The position numbers and the translations under genes were made by a program. From assembly GCA_963920765.1 (NCBI GenBank), contig OY987246.1, positions 4,962,501 through 5,026,500 of the forward strand: a stretch of DNA of 64,000 bases, in the 5' to 3' direction. The stretch is from Ulota crispa. Its lineage: Eukaryota > Streptophyta > Bryopsida > Orthotrichales > Orthotrichaceae. The notes beneath the pieces are model-generated. The model was not told where the DNA came from, did not search any database, and saw only the letters and a list, made by a program, of their open reading frames with translations. Below are positions 56,357 to 64,000 of this stretch, piece after piece (the stretch's first letter is position 1; every line of letters starts with the position of its first letter).

Positions 56357-59300
56357 ATGGGAGATCCACTTCTTACTCCTGCCCTTGTAGGAGCGGTTGT
56401 GAGTCAATTGCTTGCAAAGGTGATTGATGTTAGCCAAGGTGCCATAAGGTTGAAAGAGAGTTGCAAAGCTTTGAAGGCAAAGGTGGATAATATTGTAAGG
56501 TCGTTAGAGGTAGCTCGCCAAAACTCAACCAATTGGGATGCATCAAATGAAAATTTGTTGCTCGAATTGACTATTATTTTGGAGGATGCCAAGAGTGTTG
56601 CCATGCAATACATTGAAGAATCAAGTCGTGACAAGAGGACAAGATGGATGAAGGTGTGGGAATGGGAAAAGTTCTCATCTCAAATTAAAGAAATTGAAGA
56701 TCAAATTGACAATGCAAGGTTGAATACAATCCTTTCATACAGCATAGTCCAAATTCCCAACTTGGTTGGCAAGGTACAAGAGTTAGAAGTTGATTTTGTG
56801 AGACAACGTATCCCTCGGTTTATTGTTGGGGTGGAGAAACCATTGAATGATTTGAAGACATCTATTATGGCATGCGATGCTAAAGATAAGGCAAGTCACT
56901 TTGGGTTGTATGGTCAAGGAGGAGCTGGAAAGACTTTGCTTGCAAAGCAATTGAACAATGATGAGGATATCCAAAGAATGTATGGGAGAGGAGGCATCTT
57001 GTATGTTACCGTTGGTCAAGATGCAAGGGTACATGATTTGTACAAAACAATGGGCAGATTTTTGAAGGACAGTTATTATGGAGAGTATGGCCATTGCAGC
57101 TTGGAGGATCAATACACATATTTGCAGAATGCGTTTGCCAAGAAAAGGGTTTTGTTGATTTTGGATGATGTGTGGGAAACTTATTGCAACCAACGCGAAA
57201 TGGTGTATTGGTTGAACATTGCCACGGCTCCGGGGTCTGCAACATTGATAACAACAAGAAACAAGACAATTCTCTCCAAAGTGAATGCAAAGGAGGAATT
57301 GGTGTTAACACTTTCAGATGTAGATAGTTGGAGGTTGTTTTGCTCGTATGCATTTGAAGGTGGCATTGTTTCGCCTAGTAATGTGGAAGATTTTGCTAAG
57401 AAGGTTTGCAAGGAGTGCAAAGGGCTTCCCTTGGCATTGAAAGTCATTGGCAGTGCAATGATGGGGAAGGGAGAGATGAGAGATTGGCGTTATGCCTTGA
57501 AAGAGTTGAAGGAATCAAAACCAATATTGGGTTCGAGTGTGGATGATGAATTGTATCAGCGGTTACAATTGAGCTACAACGATCTGAAGGAGGATGCATT
57601 GAAGGTTTGCTTTTTATATTGTGCTGCATATCCTGAAGACTATAGGATTCCAGTTGATGAATTGTGCAAGATATGGTTTGTGGAAGGATTATTTGGTGCA
57701 CTTGATGAGGAGAATGCGGGTGTTGCATCAATGAGACATCTTGAAATGCTTGTGAAACGATCCATGGTGGAATGGAGCTATGGCAAAAGATATATCATGG
57801 TACATGATATTCTTCGAGATCTTGCAATGTACATCATGAAGAAAGCGAAGTTGGGAGAATGTGCATATGAATGTTATTTTCAATCCGGGAAAGAATTTGG
57901 GAAACTCCCATTGGTAGGGTCATTGTCATGTAAGCGGAGGATGTCATTCATGCAAAGTAGCATCTGGGAGTGGCCAATTGGCATTGAAGCCCGAGATATG
58001 CAGGTGGGTTTGTTTTCCAAAATGTCCCATAGTGGGAAAAGATTGGAAGGCCTTGCGCAATTTGTTTCCAAATTGCAAGGAGTGAAATATTTGGATCTTT
58101 CAAGGAATGACTTTGATATACATCAAATAACTCTAGTGGTAAAAGGGATGTCGACTCTTTTGGTTTTGAGAATTCAAGAGTGTGAGTTGTTGGAGGAGCT
58201 TCCTGAAAGCATTTGTGAGTTGATAGCCCTCACAGTGATGGATTTTAAAGGTTGCAAATCCTTGAAAGGGCTTCCGAAGAGCATAGGGAGGATGACATCT
58301 CTTCAATTGTTGGACCTCGAGAGGTGTGAGTTGTTGGAAGAGCTTCCTGAGAGCATTTGTGAGTTGACATCCCTCACGGTGATGGATCTTGAAGGTTGCA
58401 AATCCTTGAAAGGGCTTCCAAAGAGCATAGGGAGGATGACCTCTCTTCAAGAGTTGCACCTCCAAGGGTGTGAGTTGTTTGAAGAGCTTCCTGAGAGCAT
58501 TTGTGAGTTGACATCCCTCATGGGGATGGATCTTGGAGGTTGCAAATCCTTGAAAGGGCTTCCAAAGAGCATGGGGAGGATGACGTCTCTTCAAGAGTTG
58601 ATTCTCAGAACGTGTGAGGTGTTGGAAGAGCTTCCTGAGAGCATTTGTGACTTGACATCTCTCACAGAGTTGAATGTTAGAGGATGCAAATCCTTGAAAG
58701 GGCTTCCGAAGAGCATAGGGAGGATGGCATCTCTTCAAAAGTTGGACCTGCAAAGGTGTGAGTTGTTGGAAGAGCTTCCTGAGAGCATTTGTGAGTTGAC
58801 ATCCCTCACGGTGATGGATCTTGAAGGTTGCAAATCCTTGAAAGGGCTTCCAAAGAGCATAGGGAGGGTGACGTCTCTTCAAAGGTTGTATCTCAGAGAG
58901 TGTGAGGTGTTGGAAGAGCTTCCTGAGAGCATTTGTGAGTTGACATCCCTTAGGGTGATGGCTCTTGGAGGTTGCAAATCCTTGAAAGGGCTTCCAAAGA
59001 GCATAGGGAGGATGACGTCTCTTCAAGAGTTGAATCTTTGGGGGTGTGAGTTGTTGGAAGAGCTTCCTGAGAGCATTTGTGAGTTGACATCTCTCACGGA
59101 ATTGGATCTTGGAGGTTGCAAGTTCTTGAAAGGGATTCCAAAGAGCATGGGGAGGATGACGTCTCTTCAAACGTTGAATCTTTGGGACTGTGAGTTGTTG
59201 GAAGAGCTTCCTGAGAGCATTTGTGAGTTGACATCCCTCACGGATTTGGATCTTGGAGGTTGCAAGTTCTTGAAAGGGATTCCAAAGAGCATGGGGAGGA

Positions 59301-60178
59301 TGACGTCTCTTCAAGAGTTGTATCTCAGAGAGTGTGAGGTGTTGGAAGAGCTTCCTGAGAGCATTTGTGAGTTGACATCCCTCAGGGTGATGGAGCTTGA
59401 ACATTGCAAGTCCTTGAAAGGGCTTCCAAAGAGCATAGGGAGGGTGACGTCTCTTCAAAAGTTGGACCTCCAGGGGTATGAGTTGTTGGAAGAGCTTCCT
59501 GAGAGCATTTGTGAGTTGACATCTCTCACAGAATTGGATCTTGGAGGTTGCAAGTTCTTGAAAGGGATTCCAAAGAGCATGGGGAGGATGACGTCTCTTC
59601 AAGAGTTGTATCTCAGAGAGTGTGAGGTGTTGGAAGAGCTTCCTGAGAGCATTTGTGAGTTGACATCCCTCAGGGTGATGGAGCTTGAACATTGCAAGTC
59701 CTTGAAAGGGCTTCCAAAGAGCATAGGGAGGGTGACGTCTCTTCAAAAGTTGAATCTTTGGGGGTGTGAGTTGTTGGAAGAGCTTCCTAAGAGCATTTGT
59801 GAGTTGACATCTCTCACGGAATTGAATCTCAAAGGTTGCAAATCCTTGAAAGGGCTTCCAAAGAGCATAGGGAGGATGACGTCTCTTCAAAAGTTGAATC
59901 TTTGGGGGTGTGAGTTGTTGGAAGAGCTTCCTGAGAGCATTTGTGAGTTGACATCCCTCAGGGTGATGGATCTTGAACGTTGCAAGTCCTTGAAAGGGCT
60001 TCCAAAGAGCATAGGGAGGGTGACGTCTCTTCAAAAGTTGAATCTTTGGGGGTGTGAGTTGTTGGAAGAGCTTCCTAAGAGCATTTGTGAGTTGACATCT
60101 CTCACGGAATTGGATCTTGGAGGTTGCAAATCCTTGAAAGGGCTTTCAAAGAGCATAGGGAGGATGACATCTCTTTGA
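56357..60178 (+). CDS. NB-LRR (NLR) immune receptor
   Basis: Intracellular immune receptor of 1,273 residues, uninterrupted. ATG 56357 (GTTGCCATGGGAG) is chosen because it is the first after the acceptor at 56342; an upstream in-frame ATG at 56330 lies before that acceptor. Residues 1-160 form a helical N-terminal domain (MGDPLLTPALVGAVVSQLL), coiled-coil or RPW8-like. NB-ARC motifs: P-loop GQGGAGKT near 186, kinase-2 LLILDDVW near 266, RNBS-B TLITTRN near 296, GLPLAL near 356, RNBS-D-like CFLYCAAYPED near 415, and VHD (MHD position) at 482-484. From about 600, fourteen 48-residue units each hold two LRRs, of the form LPESICELTSLTVMDLEGC and KSLKGLPKSIGRMTSLQ. The ORF ends with TGA at 60176-60178 in mid-unit, where other units have CAA (Gln), and LRR sequence continues beyond. 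The nucleotide-binding switch looks intact, so the protein could function with a shortened LRR end. Confidence 0.92.
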   Translation: MGDPLLTPALVGAVVSQLLAKVIDVSQGAIRLKESCKALKAKVDNIVRSLEVARQNSTNWDASNENLLLELTIILEDAKSVAMQYIEESSRDKRTRWMKVWEWEKFSSQIKEIEDQIDNARLNTILSYSIVQIPNLVGKVQELEVDFVRQRIPRFIVGVEKPLNDLKTSIMACDAKDKASHFGLYGQGGAGKTLLAKQLNNDEDIQRMYGRGGILYVTVGQDARVHDLYKTMGRFLKDSYYGEYGHCSLEDQYTYLQNAFAKKRVLLILDDVWETYCNQREMVYWLNIATAPGSATLITTRNKTILSKVNAKEELVLTLSDVDSWRLFCSYAFEGGIVSPSNVEDFAKKVCKECKGLPLALKVIGSAMMGKGEMRDWRYALKELKESKPILGSSVDDELYQRLQLSYNDLKEDALKVCFLYCAAYPEDYRIPVDELCKIWFVEGLFGALDEENAGVASMRHLEMLVKRSMVEWSYGKRYIMVHDILRDLAMYIMKKAKLGECAYECYFQSGKEFGKLPLVGSLSCKRRMSFMQSSIWEWPIGIEARDMQVGLFSKMSHSGKRLEGLAQFVSKLQGVKYLDLSRNDFDIHQITLVVKGMSTLLVLRIQECELLEELPESICELIALTVMDFKGCKSLKGLPKSIGRMTSLQLLDLERCELLEELPESICELTSLTVMDLEGCKSLKGLPKSIGRMTSLQELHLQGCELFEELPESICELTSLMGMDLGGCKSLKGLPKSMGRMTSLQELILRTCEVLEELPESICDLTSLTELNVRGCKSLKGLPKSIGRMASLQKLDLQRCELLEELPESICELTSLTVMDLEGCKSLKGLPKSIGRVTSLQRLYLRECEVLEELPESICELTSLRVMALGGCKSLKGLPKSIGRMTSLQELNLWGCELLEELPESICELTSLTELDLGGCKFLKGIPKSMGRMTSLQTLNLWDCELLEELPESICELTSLTDLDLGGCKFLKGIPKSMGRMTSLQELYLRECEVLEELPESICELTSLRVMELEHCKSLKGLPKSIGRVTSLQKLDLQGYELLEELPESICELTSLTELDLGGCKFLKGIPKSMGRMTSLQELYLRECEVLEELPESICELTSLRVMELEHCKSLKGLPKSIGRVTSLQKLNLWGCELLEELPKSICELTSLTELNLKGCKSLKGLPKSIGRMTSLQKLNLWGCELLEELPESICELTSLRVMDLERCKSLKGLPKSIGRVTSLQKLNLWGCELLEELPKSICELTSLTELDLGGCKSLKGLSKSIGRMTSL

Positions 60179-60590
60179 TATTTGTACCTTGAAGAGTGTG
60201 AGTTGTTGGAAGAGCTTCCTGAGAGCATTTGTGAGTTGACAGCCCTCACAGTGTTGTATAGGGAGGATGACGTCTCTTCAAAAGTTTGACCTCCAAGAAT
60301 GTGAGTTGTTGGAAGAGCTTCCTGAGAGCATTTGTGAGTTGACATCCCTCACGGTGTTGGTTGTAGAGGTTGCAAATCCTTGAAAGAGCTTGCAAAGAGC
60401 GTAGGGAGGATGATGTCTCTTATAGTGTTGGACTTCTAGGAGCGTGAGTTGTTGGAAGAACTTCTTGAGAGCATTTGTGAGTTGACATCCCTCACAATGT
60501 TGAATCTTAGAGTTTGCAAATCCTTGATAGGGCTTCCAAAGAGCATAGGGAGGTTGGCATTGTTTGCTAGTTTAAAGATTGAATAGTGGG
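58160..60590 (+). repeat. 144-bp tandem LRR array with a 288-bp higher-order duplication
   Basis: The 48-residue two-LRR unit repeats fourteen times in frame and then in decayed form. Units 8-9 and 10-11 are nearly identical over 288 bp (59313 and 59601 onward, GTATCTCAGAGAGTGTGAGG), showing recent unequal exchange. The consensus segment GAAGAGCTTCCTGAGAGCAT is almost invariant, while the solvent-exposed positions after LQ.L.L vary. Confidence 0.92.
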
Positions 60591-60600
60591 ATATTCTAGC
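60179..60600 (+). pseudogene. Decayed 3' tail of the LRR array
   Basis: Three further units follow the stop: LYLEECELLEELPESICELT in the original frame, then units with a partial deletion (60254-60262), altered frames and extra stops, ending at AAGAGCATAGGGAGGTTGGC (60540). They show that the ancestral protein was longer by about three units or more. Confidence 0.85.
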
Positions 60601-60774
60601 TGAACTAGCCTTCAAAATTGATAAGTATTGAGTTTGTGTTTTAAAGATTGCTGTTTCTCAGAAGTTGGAGTCTTTCGAGTGACTTTCAAAGTATTCCGGA
60701 AGTAGAGGTTCTCACCATGGTTGTCTTGTCAAATAGACTTTGGAGTTTGATTGTTGTGCTGTCTGTTTGGCATC

Positions 60775-61035
60775 TAATGTCACGCATGACAAATGTTAAG
60801 TATGAATGACATCTTTGTTTAATAAGGCCCTATTTAACAGTTGAGGTAATTTGAAAACGTTTGATGTTGCGCATGACAAATGTCAAGTATGAGTGACATC
60901 TTTGTCTAATAAGGCCCTATTTAACAGTTGAGATATTTTGAAAACGTCTGATGTCGCACATGACAAATGTCAAGTATGAGTGACATCTTTGTATAATAAA
61001 GCCCTATTTAATAGTTGAGATAATTTGAAAATCTA
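60775..61035. repeat. 87-bp tandem repeat, three copies
   Basis: Units start at 60775, 60862 and 60949 with TGATGTCGCGCATGACAAAT-like sequence and share AATAAGGCCCTATTTAACAG. Lies in the 3' flank of the NB-LRR gene. Confidence 0.9.
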
Positions 61036-61652
61036 CTATAAATTTGATCCAAAATGTTGAATCTAATAAGTGTATATTGAATTAAGATACTTCAATGAAA
61101 TGAAACATTAATATGTCAAGATCGGAATCAGAAAGTGTTTTATTTAAAAGTCAACTTTAAAGTTGACTCTACCAGACAGACAAAGGGGCTCATGTCTGTT
61201 TATGACTTTAAGTTTGTCAAGTTGTTGCTGTGTCGGGGAAAACAACCATGGTTCTCACTATATTCTATTGCCAAAGTTTGTAAAATGTTTAATGAGTTTT
61301 CCAAAAAGTTGGGTGAATGTGGACCATTGTATATTTATATGTTGAAAGTTTGTAGTTTGATGGGATATTTATGACAATTGAAAAACGACATTTGTTTGTG
61401 GTTTTGGATGTTGATGATTTATAGTTATTGAATGGGTTATTTGGAGCATTGACAAGTTAGTTTTTGAAGGGTTTTATAGCTCTTTAATAGCTTTTGTTGA
61501 GATTACTGAGGAATTGGAGTTATTTACAATCTTGAATCTAATAGATTTTGATTCTTTCAATGAACTTTGATAGCACATTTGTGAGTTGAATTTGCTTACC
61601 ATTAGTACTAGAAAGATTTAGTTATGCAAGATTTGATTGCAAAAGCATTAAA
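61036..61652. other. 3' flank, no gene recognised
   Basis: AT-rich. A plus-strand open stretch (61135-61374) has no family resemblance. Phrases such as AGCACATTTGTGAGTTGA (about 61570) and TTGAATCTAATAGA are reminiscent of strongly decayed LRR coding units, so the ancestral gene may have extended this far. Confidence 0.3.
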
Positions 61653-62031
61653 CACCATATTTGTTAAATTGGGAAAAACAAAGGTACCATTTTGTACTCC
61701 ACCTCAAATCCATGAAGTTACTTCAAACCAAATTCAAAGGTATTAGATTCAATCTAAGCCACTAAGATCTTTTCCCTTGCAAATTCCTCCTTTTAGGTGA
61801 GGGCACGTGTACCAAAAAAATGCTACAAGCTCAATTTGAGGTGATCACACTAGTGAAAAACTATGTTGAAATCAACATAAACTACATGATGTTTCCATGT
61901 TCTAACGCAAATTATTGAGTTAGAAGCATGAAAGAATCATGTAGTTTATGTTGACTTCAATACAATTTTCTACTAGTGTCACCTCAAAGTCCCAAAATGT
62001 ACTCTTTTTCCCAATTTAAAACAAATATGTT
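61653..62031. mobile_element. CACCATAT-type inverted-repeat element, split by a mini-CACTA
   Basis: The left arm CACCATATTTGTTAAATTGG and the right arm (CCAATTTAAAACAAATATG, to about 62031) are inverted, with matching inner blocks (ACCTCAAATC / GAGGTGACAC side). Related to 36125-36239, 42039-42299 and the worn copy near 17470-17760. It contains the 131-bp element at 61848-61978. Confidence 0.65.
61848..61978. mobile_element. 131-bp miniature CACTA element, nested
   Basis: Starts CACTAGTGAAAAACTATG, ends TTTTCTACTAGTG. A perfect 3-bp duplication TCA lies at 61845-61847 and 61979-61981. The arms of about 50 bp (AACATAAACTACATGAT and its inverse) make a near-perfect hairpin. The terminal 7 bp agree with the 2.7-kb CACTA element at 29413-32137. 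Confidence 0.9.
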
Positions 62032-63539
62032 GATATTAGTAGATTTGAGCTTTTTTTATTTTTAGATTTTATGGTATGATGGCATGTCTTTGGACCAATC
62101 TTGTATAATATGAGTGTTTTTCTATTTTGTAATTTTTTAGTTTAGCCATGTTTGTTATAAACAATGAATTGGATGTCAAAAAGTTGAATGAAACATGATG
62201 TAATTTGGAAACTAATGTTCTTATTTTGAGTTGCTATAGTACAAGAGGCTTGATTTGTGTAGCACTAGCTTGCTTTTAGATTTTGATTTTGATCAAACTC
62301 TTTTTCATGTTGCATTTGTCTAAGCAAAGCCTTTATTTTTTTGGTCTAGTGGCAATTACGGCTATTTTATTGTTATGCATTAAAAGTTTGTAATGCAAGT
62401 AGCAGATTCATGGATGTGTAAATGTTGTCAAAATTCTTAATAAGTAATATGTAGTGCATTCAAAATCATCTTTTGTGTAAACCAGGTCTACCATCTCATT
62501 TGATTATTTGAGCACATTGTTAAACACAAAAGTTTGTATCGTGTATTGAGTTTGGAATGCATCTATAGTTGGTATCTAGAAGATTGGAGCACTTGTGCAA
62601 AGGAAGATGTAAGTACTAGCTTTTAATTGGTCAAAACAAATTATGGCTTTGTCTTTTTGAAAACTAATCAAATGGACTTAAAGGAAAAGAAAGAAATATT
62701 GTAGCCATGGTGGTGACAAAAAAGTTTGAAATAAAAAGTAATGATGGCTTTTGTATTTTCTCTAAATTACAAGTGGCAATAAAGCTCACAATTTTTTTAA
62801 ACAAGCAAGATTCTAGCATCATATCAATAGAAATAAAATGCAAATTTGGCAACATACCATAAATTTCTAAAGCTAAAAAGTCGCAAAGCAGCTTGTAATA
62901 AAGTAGAGAAACTAGACCAAAGATATAGTTTTATTATTGATGCTTCTATATTAGACAACATCTTCTAAAAATAGTGAAGCACTTTGCTTTCTCAAGTTTC
63001 AAAGTTATCAAGTCAACATGGCCCTTATCAAAACAAGGGATACTAGTAGACATACAACAACTTAGAAGTCCAGGCTTAAAATTTACATGATTGTTGGATT
63101 TCAAGGTCTCACATGTTGGACAACTCAAGTATAAATGAAGCAAATACAGTTGTTCATGCAATGCTTATATGACTCATAAGCAAAAAATGAGAAGCTTTTC
63201 AAATCCAATGTGTTGTAATTAGTCCACATAAAATTCAAACAATATTTTAGAGACTAGATTTTTGAAATTATCAAAACAATATAGCACTCTTTATTTGATA
63301 TATTGAAAACAACTGCTCTTTCTTTGAAGAAGAACCATACACATCTTGGCCATTCAATACAAAGATGATTCATATCAAATGAAGAAAATGCAAAGAGCAT
63401 GGTTGCTTTTAACAAGCTTGATGGACCCTTCAAATTGTAGGCCCCATCATTTGAAAGTCTCCATTTGCATTTATTGCAAACCAAACTTTAGCCAATAATA
63501 TCTCCAAGATTATTGAACAATATAAGCGTGGTTGTTAAA
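62032..63539. other. No gene recognised
   Basis: AT-rich intergenic DNA. Short open frames on the minus strand (62664-62855, 62946-63161, 63254-63484) lack any recognisable motif or splice support. Confidence 0.4.
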
Positions 63540-63812
63540 TTGGACCACCCATCTGTCCGCTTGTCCGTATGCCAAGGTTGTCTAAACTGACGTGACGCTG
63601 GCATTTCGCGTCCGGATGTTCTGACGCGTCCATCACAATGCGACCAAACGCGGCAAGATCCGTCCACAATGCCGACAAGCCGTCCAAGCCGTAGATGAAG
63701 TCTGTCGACGCATCCGTCGACTGGACGCACGGTTCGTCCATGAGACGCACTGTCCGTTGACCGGATGCACAATTCGTCCACGGGACGCATGGGCCGTCCA
63801 TTGGACGGCCCT
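63540..63812. repeat. CpG-rich degenerate minisatellite
   Basis: Many imperfect units of about 20-24 bp built on GTCCATGGGACGCAT or GTCCGTTGACCGGATGCA, dense in CpG and sharply richer in GC than the flanks. Both strands are open in several frames because of the repeat, not because of protein coding. Confidence 0.8.
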
Positions 63813-64000
63813 CCAACATTTCCAGACCATTGGGCAGGAGTGGGGGTCCATGAAATTTTTAGGGTTACAAGACCGTAAGAAGGACTCCCTCCTATTCAAT
63901 GTCACCTTTCCTTATTGATCTTTGCTCCTATGACTTGGTTGGTGTACAACCATTGTACTAGAGGGAAGTCCAAGAAGGGTGTGTATGGGGAGCACTTATT

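Noticed and set aside
58133-60034. A 633-residue open frame on the minus strand, with a repeating KRRHPPYALWKPFQG pattern
   Set aside because: It is the exact antisense of the tandem LRR units; the 144-bp period keeps any stop-free frame open. No splice, family or promoter support.
63488-63905. Overlapping minus-strand open frames of 90-100 codons
   Set aside because: Produced by the CpG-rich minisatellite; the same repeat is open in three frames.
1-64000. LTR retrotransposons or other virus-like elements
   Set aside because: No paired long terminal repeats, primer-binding site, or reverse transcriptase, integrase or capsid coding was recognised on either strand.

Overview
The window is AT-rich plant nuclear DNA. 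Plant origin is shown by an NB-LRR immune receptor gene with a 14-unit two-LRR array, fragments of plant glutathione reductase and of an MRS2-11/MGT10-type plastid magnesium transporter, LRR-receptor exons split in the usual plant phase, and a dense population of DNA transposons. The LRR style and the absence of any recognisable LTR retrotransposon lean towards a non-seed land plant (moss, liverwort, lycophyte or fern), but this is a weak guess. No prokaryotic features, rRNA or intact tRNA genes were seen.

Layout. 0-4 kb: a plus-strand transposase-like gene, decayed at its 5' part, with a well preserved two-exon 3' part. 4.9-6.5 kb: an unrecognised minus-strand gene with possible BAH-like folds and a reading-frame break at a homopolymer. 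7.5-14.3 kb: a nest of small inverted-repeat elements, including TTAA-flanked and TA-flanked families and a hAT-like element carrying a younger insertion. 15-25 kb: on the minus strand, exons of a truncated MRS2-11-like gene and of glutathione reductase, then a broken CACTA-type transposase gene of about 3.5 kb, then a possible rhodanese-like exon. 28.4-35 kb: a multi-exon unrecognised plus-strand gene, interrupted in one intron by a complete 2.7-kb non-autonomous CACTA element and containing a triplicated exon. 37.7-38.9 kb: remains of an LRR receptor ectodomain. 47.6-55.6 kb: a segmental duplication. Its first copy is swollen by at least four transposon insertions and its second by a different one, so each copy is the empty-site control for the other. 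55.5-60.6 kb: the NB-LRR gene, whose leader exon and first intron appear to lie in and just after the second copy. 60.8-64 kb: tandem repeats, a nested CACTA miniature and a CpG-rich minisatellite.

The only gene that looks whole and functional is the NB-LRR gene, and even it ends at a stop codon inside its own repeat array. Most other coding material is fragmentary. The most informative part is the duplication: comparing its two copies fixes the exact ends and target duplications of five element families. One of these uses TTAA with CCC...GGG termini, a piggyBac-like signature that is unusual in a plant setting.
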